Shown here piece by piece: positions 5,375 through 13,850 of a stretch of 19,014 nucleotides of DNA. The DNA comes from SIG459 sp045638085 (GTDB lineage: Bacteria > Bacillota > Clostridia > Oscillospirales > Oscillospiraceae). The stretch lies in the NCBI GenBank assembly GCA_045638085.1, contig JAZUAQ010000140.1, positions 1-19,014 on the forward strand, written 5' to 3'. A program made the position numbers and the translations under genes. Every line of letters begins with the position of its first letter. Within the stretch, counting starts at the first letter, position 1. A model generated the notes under the pieces. It did not search any database, was not told the DNA's origin, and saw only the letters and a program-made list of their open reading frames with translations.

Positions 5375-6019
5375 TTATCTCTTGCTCTTTCTCTCTTCGA
5401 ATCTTTTGTGGAGCAGCTCAACCCAATCGTTGAGGGCGGCTTTATCCATGCTGCCCATGGCGCGCAGATGAATTTCCGCGGCCTCGCTGTCATACTTTGC
5501 CATCTTGCTCATAGTCTTCTTGGGGCTGAGGAAGGGCAGACCGCAGACATCGGAATAAACTTCAACGCTGTCGGTGAGAAGCCAATGGCGGCAGAAAAGA
5601 CCCTCCGCATCCTCGGTTTCGGCGCGCTCAGCCATGGAGGAGCACCAATGGAGGGCGTCCAGAACGGCCTCATCGCTTTTGAGGGGGATGGAGGCAATCT
5701 GATTTGCGATCATGCGCTTGAGCCAGCTGCCCATTCCGTCTTCATCCAGCACAACAAGACCCTCGTGAGCCTGCTCGAATTCGTCAAGGCTGATCTCGCC
5801 GTAGAAAATTTCGCGGGGGTAAATGAGAACATCAAGCTTAACTCCCTCGATTTCCGCGGTCTCGTGGGCATAGGGGCTTGTGGCACCCATGGCGATGGCC
5901 TCGAAAACGCTGCCGGGGCGAATGCTGTCCTCGGCATAGTCGCCGCTTACTATCATGGAACTGAGGCGGTATTTATCTTTCAGGTAGCTTATTATCTTTT
6001 CCATATTATTGCCTTTCAT
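5375..6019 (-). CDS. Degenerate nucleotidyltransferase-like protein
   Basis: This 214-residue protein is not confidently recognised. The N-terminal pattern MIVSGDYAEDS, followed about 35 residues later by VKLDVLIYP, resembles the strand layout of nucleotidyltransferase folds. However, the usual GS and DxD catalytic residues are not evident. The C-terminal part (RHWLLTDSVEVY, then SPKKTMSKMAKYD) resembles helical regions following such domains. The start at 6019 is chosen because ATGA overlaps the stop of the upstream radical SAM gene, implying translational coupling; an alternative ATG at 6004 has an AAAGG upstream. It is the last gene of the pyk operon and is followed by a strong terminator. 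The gene is surely real; the fold assignment is tentative. Confidence 0.7.
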   Translation of the reverse strand: MKGNNMEKIISYLKDKYRLSSMIVSGDYAEDSIRPGSVFEAIAMGATSPYAHETAEIEGVKLDVLIYPREIFYGEISLDEFEQAHEGLVVLDEDGMGSWLKRMIANQIASIPLKSDEAVLDALHWCSSMAERAETEDAEGLFCRHWLLTDSVEVYSDVCGLPFLSPKKTMSKMAKYDSEAAEIHLRAMGSMDKAALNDWVELLHKRFEERKSKR

Positions 6020-6897
6020 ATAAGCCCTCTTTGGCGCAAACAAGAGTTAACGGTGTTCAAAACCCGCTTTTTGTCTCCGCTCCAAAGGGGCGCAATCAGT
6101 ATTTTCTTGGCTCCGTCCCCCGTGAGGCGGTGGATAACGGTGCTTTCGGGAATAATCTCCACGCAATCGGCAACAAGCTCGGCATACTCTTCCAGGCTCA
6201 TGCACTTAAACTTATCCGCTCGGTAGTCATCCGCAAGATCCGTGCCCTCCAGAACATGGAGAAGCTGAAGCTTTACGCCCTCGGCGCCGCTTTCGGTAAC
6301 ATATCGGAGAGAGGCAAGCATATCCTCCCTGCTCTCTCCCGGGAGACCGAGGATGAGATGGACGATTCTGTGGATACCCAATTCCTTCAGCGCTTCCATA
6401 GCTCTGTCGAAAAGCTCAAGCGCGTAGCCGCGGCGTATATATTCCGCGCTTTGGCTGTGGATTGTCTGAAGTCCAAGCTCAATCCAGATGGGCTTGATGC
6501 GATTGAGCCTTTCCAAAAGGGAAAGAGTCTCTTTGCCGAGGCAATCGGGACGGGTGGCAATGCTCAGCGCTGCAATGTCATCGCGCTCAATAACGCTCAT
6601 AAAGAGCTTTTCAAGCTCCTCGGCGGGAGCATAGGTGTTGGTGAAGGCCTGAAAATAGGCTATGTATCGGTTGCCACGGTATTTTGCGGCAACTCTCGCC
6701 TTCTCGCTTTCAATCTGCTGCTCTATGCTGAGTCGTCTGTCCCCTGCAAAGTCGCCGCTGCCTCCTGCGGAGCAGAAAATGCAGCCTCTTGTGCCAAGAG
6801 TGCCGTCGCGGTTGGGACAGCTGAAGCCTGCGTCAAGACTTATCTTATAAAGTTTTTCTCCGAAAGCCTCAAGACAGTAGTCGGAAGTCCGTTTCAT
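6016..6897 (-). CDS. Radical SAM protein, YhcC (TIGR01212) type
   Basis: This 293-residue protein opens with a segment typical of the YhcC/TIGR01212 radical SAM group. The cluster-binding cysteines are Cys27, Cys39 and Cys42, in a C-x11-C-x2-C arrangement rather than the usual C-x3-C-x2-C. SRP and NRDGT elements surround them, and LGLPGE appears later, as in HemN/Elp3-like radical SAM domains. The biochemical role of the group is not established to my knowledge. It starts 5 bases after the pyk stop and overlaps the next gene by the ATGA quadruplet, so the three genes form one translationally coupled operon. The ribosome binding site is weak, consistent with coupling. Confidence 0.9.
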   Translation of the reverse strand: MKRTSDYCLEAFGEKLYKISLDAGFSCPNRDGTLGTRGCIFCSAGGSGDFAGDRRLSIEQQIESEKARVAAKYRGNRYIAYFQAFTNTYAPAEELEKLFMSVIERDDIAALSIATRPDCLGKETLSLLERLNRIKPIWIELGLQTIHSQSAEYIRRGYALELFDRAMEALKELGIHRIVHLILGLPGESREDMLASLRYVTESGAEGVKLQLLHVLEGTDLADDYRADKFKCMSLEEYAELVADCVEIIPESTVIHRLTGDGAKKILIAPLWSGDKKRVLNTVNSCLRQRGLI

Positions 6898-6902
6898 GTC
6901 TT

Positions 6903-8321
6903 TCAGAGAACTTCGGCCTTGATAAGGTTGGTGGTGCCGGTGCGTCCAACGGGAACGCCGCTGGTGATAACAACGGTGTCGCCTCTTTTCACCAGACCCT
7001 TTTCAAGGGCGGTGTCGCCGCAGCGGATGAAAACCTCGTCGGTGCTGGCAAACTCGCGGGAGCGGAAGGCCTGAACGCCCCAAACTATGCTCAGCTGACG
7101 GCAAACCTCGGGCTGGGGGCTGAGGGCGATAATGGGGCAGGCGGGGTGGAAGCGGCTGATAAGGCGGGCGGTATAGCCGCTCTGGGTGGCGGTGAGGATG
7201 GCGGCGGCGCCCAAATCCGGTGCCATAAGGCAGCAGGTGCGGGTGACTGCGTCAGAAATTCCGGAGTTGGAGCTGGCGGCCAGACCCTTCTGGAACTTCT
7301 TCCAGTAGTCCATTCCCTCCTCCGCTTCGCGGACAATGTCCACCATGGTTTTCAGACTGTCGAAGGGATACTTACCGCTGGCGGTCTCGCCGGAAAGCAT
7401 GACGCAGCAGGTGCCGTCATAAACCGCATTGGCAACGTCGCTGACCTCCGCACGGGTGGGACGGGGGTTATGAATCATGGAATCCAGCATCTGGGTTGCA
7501 ACAATGACGGTTTTACCCATCTCGCGGCATTTTTTAATCATCTTTTTCTGGATATAGGGCACTTTTGCGGCAGGAATCTCAACGCCGAGGTCGCCGCGGG
7601 CAACCATAACGCCGTCGGCAGCGCGGGCGATTTCCTCGAGATTATCAACGCCCTGCTGATTTTCAATCTTGGCGATGATACGGATATGCTCTCCTCCGCA
7701 GCCATCGAGGCAGGCGCGTATCTCCGCCATGTCGGAGGCGGAGCGGACGAAGGAGGCGGCAACATAGTCGAAGCCCTGCTCCACGGCAAATCGCAGATCT
7801 TTTCTGTCGCGCTCGGTGAGAGCGGGGAGAGAGATGGCGGCGCCGGGAATATTGATGGACTTATTGTTGGAAAGTCTTCCTCCGTTTTCAACGCGGCAGA
7901 TAATGGAATTTCCCTCAATGGCCTCAACGCGCATGGAGATAAGACCGTCATCCACCAATATGGTGCTGCCTACGTCAATATCCTCGGCAAGACCGGGATA
8001 AGTGACGCTTATCTGCTGAGCAGTGCCTTCAACCTCGTCGGTGCGGAGAACGAAGCGGTCGCCGCTTTTAAGTTCTGCGCTGCCCTCGGCAAAGGTCTTG
8101 ATGCGAATTTCGGGACCCTTGGTGTCCAGAATAATGGCGGCGGAAAGACCGGTTTCCTCCATGGCGGCGCGAAGCTTTTCCAAAGTGGCAAGCTGGCTCT
8201 CGTGGCTGCCGTGGGAGAAGTTGAAGCGGGCGCCGTTCATGCCCAGACGCAGAAGGCGGGAAATGGACTCCACGGAGTCAACGGCGGGACCTAATGTGCA
8301 GATTATTTTAGTTTTTCTCAT
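6903..8321 (-). CDS. pyk: Pyruvate kinase
   Basis: This 472-residue enzyme makes pyruvate and ATP from phosphoenolpyruvate and ADP, the last step of glycolysis in the cytosol. Visible motifs are CTLGPA (8-13), RFNFSHG (32-38), the active-site stretch IIAKIENQQG with Lys218, VMVARGDLGVE (238-248) and LSGETASGKYP. Glu71 in DTKGPEIR is the residue found in potassium-dependent pyruvate kinases, so dependence on K+ is expected. The extra C-terminal PEP-utiliser-like domain of some Bacillus enzymes is absent. The ATG at 8321 is chosen because AGGTGA lies 5 bases upstream; a GTG three codons earlier overlaps that site. It is the first gene of an operon with the radical SAM and nucleotidyltransferase-like genes. 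Confidence 0.97.
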   Translation of the reverse strand: MRKTKIICTLGPAVDSVESISRLLRLGMNGARFNFSHGSHESQLATLEKLRAAMEETGLSAAIILDTKGPEIRIKTFAEGSAELKSGDRFVLRTDEVEGTAQQISVTYPGLAEDIDVGSTILVDDGLISMRVEAIEGNSIICRVENGGRLSNNKSINIPGAAISLPALTERDRKDLRFAVEQGFDYVAASFVRSASDMAEIRACLDGCGGEHIRIIAKIENQQGVDNLEEIARAADGVMVARGDLGVEIPAAKVPYIQKKMIKKCREMGKTVIVATQMLDSMIHNPRPTRAEVSDVANAVYDGTCCVMLSGETASGKYPFDSLKTMVDIVREAEEGMDYWKKFQKGLAASSNSGISDAVTRTCCLMAPDLGAAAILTATQSGYTARLISRFHPACPIIALSPQPEVCRQLSIVWGVQAFRSREFASTDEVFIRCGDTALEKGLVKRGDTVVITSGVPVGRTGTTNLIKAEVL

Positions 8322-8374
8322 ATATATCACCTGATGATGTTATTATCCTGATAGTTTGCGGCTTTTCCAGTTGA

Positions 8375-8383
8375 ATATACCAC
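8375..8383 (-). promoter_or_regulatory. Probable pyk promoter (-10)
   Basis: On the minus strand TATATT (8375-8380) is preceded by TGG, an extended -10 box. The -35 17 bases upstream (TTCCAT) is weak. It lies between the ATP synthase terminator and the pyk start. Confidence 0.5.
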
Positions 8384-8424
8384 AAGACGGGGATAAATGG
8401 AATAAACATTTGTCCCGATAATGT

Positions 8425-8462
8425 AAAAAAACGCCCGAAGCATTGAGCTTCAGGCGTTTTTG
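8425..8462 (-). terminator. Terminator of the ATP synthase operon
   Basis: ACGCC-GAAGC and GCTTC-GGCGT arms around a TCAAT-type loop make a stem of about 12 bp with T runs on both strands. On the minus strand seven T residues follow. It begins right after the atpC stop. Confidence 0.92.
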
Positions 8463-8463
8463 C

Positions 8464-8883
8464 TTATTGGTTTTCAATATCCGGGCTGTTTTTTGCGCGG
8501 ATGCGGTTGAGTGCACGGGCAAGGCTTGCCTCGGCGGCGGTGTGTTCCATGCGGCTTGCCTGACCACGCAAAATCTCGCGGGCCTCTCTTTCTGCACGGC
8601 GGGCACGCGCGAGGTCGATAGAATCGGGGTCCTCCGCACTTTCCACAAGAACAAGCACGTCGTTGGCCTCAACCTTCACAAGGCCGCGGGAAACAACGGT
8701 GCGGAAGGAGCTTCCGTCTGCCATGCTGCAGCTCAAAATTCCGGGAACAATGGCGCTTATCATGCTGCTGTGGTGAGCCTGAATGCCGTAGAGACCGTCA
8801 TGAACGGGAATAACCATCGAAAGACAGTCGCCTCGGGCAACAACATGGTCCTCAGCAAGGATATGGATATAGAAGCTATCCAT
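8464..8883 (-). CDS. atpC: F1 ATP synthase epsilon subunit
   Basis: This 139-residue subunit of the central rotor stalk has an N-terminal beta-sandwich (about 1-85, with the family-typical HDGLYGIQAHHSSMI). A C-terminal helical hairpin rich in Ala, Arg and Glu (about 90-135) can inhibit ATP hydrolysis in this family. The length is normal. The ATG directly abuts the atpD stop (TAAATG), and a GGGGTGA site lies inside the end of atpD, indicating coupled translation. It is the last gene of the operon, followed by a strong terminator. Confidence 0.95.
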   Translation of the reverse strand: MDSFYIHILAEDHVVARGDCLSMVIPVHDGLYGIQAHHSSMISAIVPGILSCSMADGSSFRTVVSRGLVKVEANDVLVLVESAEDPDSIDLARARRAEREAREILRGQASRMEHTAAEASLARALNRIRAKNSPDIENQ

Positions 8884-10277
<1,394 letters not shown>

Positions 10278-10281
<4 letters not shown>

Positions 10282-11186
10282 AGGGGCTGCACCTCCTTGG
10301 TATCATTGTGCTTCTGCGCTCTTGCGCCTGCGGAAATCTCGGTGATTTCCTGAGTGATGGCGGCCTGACGCAGATGGTTATATTCAATGGAAAGCCCTGC
10401 CAGGAGCTTATCGGCATTCTGGGTTGCGCTGTCCATTGCCTGCATGCGCTCGCTCTGTTCGCAGCAATAGCTGTCAACGAGGGCGCTGTAAATAAAGCCG
10501 GAGAGATAGCTGTGGATAACCTGCTCCAAAACGGCCTCCGGAGAGGGACGGAACTCAAAGGGTTCCTCAACGGCTTTTTCAAAGTCGGGAGCGGAGAAAT
10601 GGTCCTTGTGGAGGGGCAGCAGACGGGTGCAGCGGTTTTCCACAAGAAAACCCTTGCTCAAATTGGAATAAACGATGTATATGCGCTTGAGCTCCCCTCT
10701 GTCATAGAGACGGAGAAGGCTGTGGGCGATAAGTCTTGCGCGGTCGATGGTGGGGGCGGTGGCGTTGAAGAGGAAATCCTCCTCTATGGCCTTGCCCTTG
10801 CGGCGGAAATGCTGACGGCCAACCTCGCCGATAACGAAAAGGCGGGTGTTGCCGTGGCGGCGCAAAAGTGCATCGGCAGTTTTCAGAACATTCTGGTTAT
10901 AACTGCCTGCAAGACCTTTGTCAGCGCTCACAACAAGGCAGCCCCAAAGCTCGTCCTCTCCTTCGCCGAAGGAAACATCGCGGAGATAAGGACTGTCGGA
11001 ACCCTCAACGCTGCGGAAAATGCGTTTCACCTCGCCGCGGAGGGCGCTGAAATAGGGAGAGGTGTTTGCAAGCTCGTCCTTCGCCTTGCGGAGCTTGGTG
11101 GAGGAGATGAGCTGCATTGCCTTGGTGATTTTGCGGGTGTCCTGAACGCTGGCTATGCGGTTTTTAATCTGTTTGGTGCTTGCCAT
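10278..11186 (-). CDS. atpG: F1 ATP synthase gamma subunit
   Basis: This 302-residue rotor shaft is recognised by its N-terminal coil (STKQIKNRIASVQDTRKITKAM) and C-terminal coil (MQAMDSATQNADKLL to ITQEITEI). A Rossmann-like domain lies between them. It is about 12-15 residues longer than most bacterial gamma subunits. Part of the excess is a C-terminal tail (after ARA) whose codons double as the ribosome binding site of atpD. It starts 9 bases after the atpA stop, with AGGTGAT overlapping that stop, and it overlaps atpD by 4 bases. Confidence 0.96.
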
Positions 11187-11195
11187 TGGGTCTCA

Positions 11196-12956
11196 TCACC
11201 TGTTTTCATTGGTGTGGTATACAGAGTTCACATATTTTCTTGCGGCGGAAAGGATGTCCTCTTTAAGCTCGGGGGTGAGAGTGCGTCCCTCGGTGATTGC
11301 GCTGCAGATGTGGCTGTGGTAAGCGCGCATGTGTTCAAGAAGCTCGTTGCAGCAGGAGTTCACCTTCTCCAGAGGTACGTTTACCATTACCTTGCCAAGC
11401 ATGGTGACCAGGAGGATGACCTGCTCATACTGCTGATAGGCAAGATGCTGATTCTGACGGAGGAGACGCATAAGGCTCTGACCGTAGTTGAGCTGGCGGC
11501 GGGTGCCCGCGTCAAGGTCGCTGGAAAACTGAGTGAAAACCTCCATCTCGCGGTACTGGGCAAGGTCGATACGGATGGTACCAGCCGCCTTTTTCATTGC
11601 GGGGGTCTGAGCGGCGCCGCCGACACGGGAAACGGAAAGAGCAACGTTGACTGCGGGGCGCTGACCCGAATGGAAGAGGCTGCTTTCAAGGAAAATCTGT
11701 CCGTCGGTGATGGAGATGATATTGGTGGGGATATAGGCGGAAACGTCACCTGCCTGGGTTTCTACTATAGGCAGAGCGGTCATGGAGCCGCCGCCGCGCT
11801 CGTCGCTAAGCTGAGCTGCGCGCTCAAGAAGGCGGGAGTGGAGGTAGAAAACGTCGCCGGGATAGGCTTCGCGTCCGGGAGAGCGCTCCAGAAGGAGGCT
11901 CAGGGTGCGGTAGGCAATGGCGTGCTTGCTGAGGTCATCGTAGACGATGAGCACGTCTTTGCCGCAGTTCATGAAATATTCACCCAGTGCGCAGGCTGCG
12001 TAGGGGGCTATATACTGGAGAGATACGCTGTCGCTGGCGGTTGCGGCAACAACAACGGAGTATTCAAGGCTTCCGCGGCGGCGGAGGGTTTCCACCAGCT
12101 GCGCAACGGAGGAGGCCTTCTGACCGATGGCCACATAGATGCAGATGGCATCCTTGCCCTTCTGGTTGAGAATGGTGTCCAGCGCAATGGTGGTCTTGCC
12201 GGTCTGGCGGTCACCGATTATAAGCTCGCGCTGGCCGCGTCCGATGGGGAACATGGAGTCGATGGAGATAATGCCGGTCTCCATGGGTCTGTCAACGCTC
12301 TTGCGGTCAACAATACCGGGAGCGGGAGATTCGATGGGGCGGTAGCCGGCGGCGTGGATAGGTCCTTTGCCGTCAATGGGGCTGCCAAGAGCATCAACAA
12401 CGCGTCCGAGGAATGCGTCACCAACGGGCATACCTGCGGTGCGTCCGCTGCGGCGGGCGGTGGTGCCTGCGCGGACAAGCTCTGTGTCGCCGAAAAGCAC
12501 GCAGCCAACGCTGTCCAGCTTGAGGTTCTGTGCCATGCCTCTTACGCCGTTATCGAAGAGAACGATTTCGCCGTAAGCAACATTTTCCAGTCCGCTGACA
12601 TTGGCAATGCCGTCGTTGACGCTGATAACAGTGCCAAGCTCCTGGGGCATTGCTTCGGGATTCCAGTTTTCAAGAGTGCCTCTGAGCAGGGGCAGAAGCT
12701 TATCGCTGTTGCGGTCCAGACCGCGGATGGTCTCGCCCAGCTGAGCGAGGCGGCCTTCGGTGGTCCAGTCATAGAGCTCGCTGCCCACTTCCAGACGGAA
12801 ACCGCCGGAAATGGAGCTGTCGCAAACCCACTCAAGGCAGACTTCTTCCCCGTATTTGCGGCTCAGCCAGCTTTCAAAGCGCTCTTTCTGCGCCTGAGAG
12901 GGAGCTTCGGGGGAATAGAGTGTGGCGGCCACGGGGCGCTTTTCAAAGCTGCTCAT
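11196..12956 (-). CDS. atpA: F1 ATP synthase alpha subunit with fused delta C-terminal domain
   Basis: This protein has 586 residues, about 80 more than usual, and all extra sequence is at the N-terminus. Residues about 8-78 match the C-terminal domain of delta (atpH): the helix ERFESWLSRKYGEEV, then SISGGFRLEVGSELYD and EGRLAQLGETI, the same order as in E. coli delta. Alpha proper starts near 85 (LLPLLRGTLENW) and is intact: Walker A GDRQTGKT (248-255), VLIVYDDLSKHA (335-346) and the arginine finger in SVSRVGGAAQ (Arg444). The ATG at 12956 is chosen for AAAGGAG 8 bases upstream (12965-12971); it overlaps atpF by 14 bases. No ribosome binding site precedes Met103, so a separate normal alpha seems unlikely. 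The delta N-terminal six-helix domain is missing from this operon. Confidence 0.93.
   Translation of the reverse strand: MSSFEKRPVAATLYSPEAPSQAQKERFESWLSRKYGEEVCLEWVCDSSISGGFRLEVGSELYDWTTEGRLAQLGETIRGLDRNSDKLLPLLRGTLENWNPEAMPQELGTVISVNDGIANVSGLENVAYGEIVLFDNGVRGMAQNLKLDSVGCVLFGDTELVRAGTTARRSGRTAGMPVGDAFLGRVVDALGSPIDGKGPIHAAGYRPIESPAPGIVDRKSVDRPMETGIISIDSMFPIGRGQRELIIGDRQTGKTTIALDTILNQKGKDAICIYVAIGQKASSVAQLVETLRRRGSLEYSVVVAATASDSVSLQYIAPYAACALGEYFMNCGKDVLIVYDDLSKHAIAYRTLSLLLERSPGREAYPGDVFYLHSRLLERAAQLSDERGGGSMTALPIVETQAGDVSAYIPTNIISITDGQIFLESSLFHSGQRPAVNVALSVSRVGGAAQTPAMKKAAGTIRIDLAQYREMEVFTQFSSDLDAGTRRQLNYGQSLMRLLRQNQHLAYQQYEQVILLVTMLGKVMVNVPLEKVNSCCNELLEHMRAYHSHICSAITEGRTLTPELKEDILSAARKYVNSVYHTNENR
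12717..12935 (-). other. Delta-subunit C-terminal domain inside AtpA
   Basis: This marks the fused segment, about residues 8-80 of the alpha protein. In ordinary enzymes this delta domain binds the C-terminus of the b subunits, and the delta N-terminal domain grips the alpha N-termini. Here the b-binding half is joined directly to the alpha N-terminus. The assignment rests on by-eye matching of the GG-F/V-xxxVGxxxxD and GRLxxL patterns. Confidence 0.82.
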
Positions 12957-13434
12957 CCTGGGCGCTCCTTTCTGCGGCATCAAGGAAATCGTCATAGGAT
13001 TCGGAAACGGACTCGTTCATCAGCTTTTTGACAGCGGCAATTGCCATTTCGGAAACCTCCTCGCGGGCGGAGACCATAAGGGCATCGCGCTCGCGCAGAG
13101 CGTTCTCGCGGGCATCGAGGAGAATCTTTCTTGCCTGCTCCTCAGCTTCGGCAACGCGGCGGGCGGAAGCGGCTTCGGCTTCGATGAGAGCGAGGCGGCG
13201 CTTTTCTGCCATTTCCTCGTCAAGCTGCTCAAGCTGCTTGGCGGAGAGAGCCTCCTGCTCCTGAGCGCGCTCAAGGCAGGCGTCAGCCTCTTCCTTCATT
13301 GCCTCATAATGCGCAGTGCGCTTAGCCATGAAATTCTTCACGGGCTTATAGAGAAGGAAGTAAAGGCCGAAGCCGAGAATTGCGAAGTTAAAAAGATGCA
13401 GCAGAATCTGCTGAAGATTAATATTCAAAGGCAT
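12943..13434 (-). CDS. atpF: F0 ATP synthase b subunit
   Basis: This 163-residue peripheral stalk subunit has one N-terminal membrane helix (about 8-30). A long charged, Ala- and Glu-rich coiled coil follows (about 35-150), and the end is helical. The length is typical. There is no delta domain fused to it, unlike the mycobacterial b-delta fusion. GGAGGAGG lies 7 bases before the ATG. The next gene overlaps by 14 bases and carries the delta-like domain that b is expected to contact, so genes for interacting parts are adjacent. Confidence 0.95.
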   Translation of the reverse strand: MPLNINLQQILLHLFNFAILGFGLYFLLYKPVKNFMAKRTAHYEAMKEEADACLERAQEQEALSAKQLEQLDEEMAEKRRLALIEAEAASARRVAEAEEQARKILLDARENALRERDALMVSAREEVSEMAIAAVKKLMNESVSESYDDFLDAAERSAQDEQL

Positions 13435-13450
13435 TGTGTTACCTCCTCCG

Positions 13451-13804
13451 TTACAGGACGAAGATTACAAGGATAGCAACGATAAGGGCGTAGATGATAG
13501 CGGTTTCAATGAAAACGAGACCCAGCATGAGGGTGGTGCGGATCTTGCCTTCTGCCTCGGGCTGACGGGCAATGCCCTCTGCGCTCTTGGAAATGGCCAT
13601 ACCCATAGCAACGGCACCGCCTGCTGCGGCAAGACCGATGGCGATGGCTGCGGCGTAACCCTTGTTGCCGAGAAGCTTGCTTGCGGCATCCTCTGCGCTT
13701 GCAGCGGCCTCTGCGCCGTCAGCTGCGAAGGCGCTTACGGAAAGGGCGAAGAAAACAGCGATCATAAGAATAAGGGTTATAATTCTGCGGGTCTTGGTGT
13801 TCAT
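13451..13804 (-). CDS. atpE: F0 ATP synthase c subunit with signal-like extension
   Basis: This 117-residue rotor-ring subunit is 30-40 residues longer than usual. Residues 1-27 look like a cleavable signal peptide (basic start, hydrophobic core, SAFA-A), followed by an Ala- and acid-rich linker (28-45). The hairpin has helix 1 (about 48-75), the polar loop ARQPEA (79-84) and helix 2 (about 88-115). The ion-carrying glutamate is Glu100. Thr101 and Tyr105 match the Na+-type motif, but the helix-1 Gln of that motif is Met67 and the Val before Glu is Phe, so proton use seems more likely. GGAGG lies 9 bases before the ATG. Confidence 0.95.
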   Translation of the reverse strand: MNTKTRRIITLILMIAVFFALSVSAFAADGAEAAASAEDAASKLLGNKGYAAAIAIGLAAAGGAVAMGMAISKSAEGIARQPEAEGKIRTTLMLGLVFIETAIIYALIVAILVIFVL

Positions 13805-13850
13805 ATTTTTTATCCTCCGTTTAATAAAGTAGAGTTTATATATTTACAAA

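Noticed and set aside
12640..12660. Internal Met103 of AtpA as the true alpha start, with the delta-like part as non-coding remnant
   Set aside because: No Shine-Dalgarno-like sequence precedes it, and starting there would remove the conserved N-terminal helix of alpha (LLPLLRGTLENW).
12957..12995. Earlier starts for AtpA giving 599 residues
   Set aside because: The AAAGGAG site at 12965-12971 lies inside that extension and fits the ATG at 12956.
10308..13031. A 907-codon open frame on the plus strand, antisense to atpG and atpA
   Set aside because: It lies wholly opposite well-supported ATP synthase genes. It is a by-product of GC-rich codon bias, has no family match and lacks a ribosome binding site.
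13451..13804. Calling the ATP synthase Na+-dependent
   Set aside because: Thr and Tyr after the key Glu fit, but the helix-1 Gln and the Val before Glu are replaced, so the Na+ motif is incomplete.
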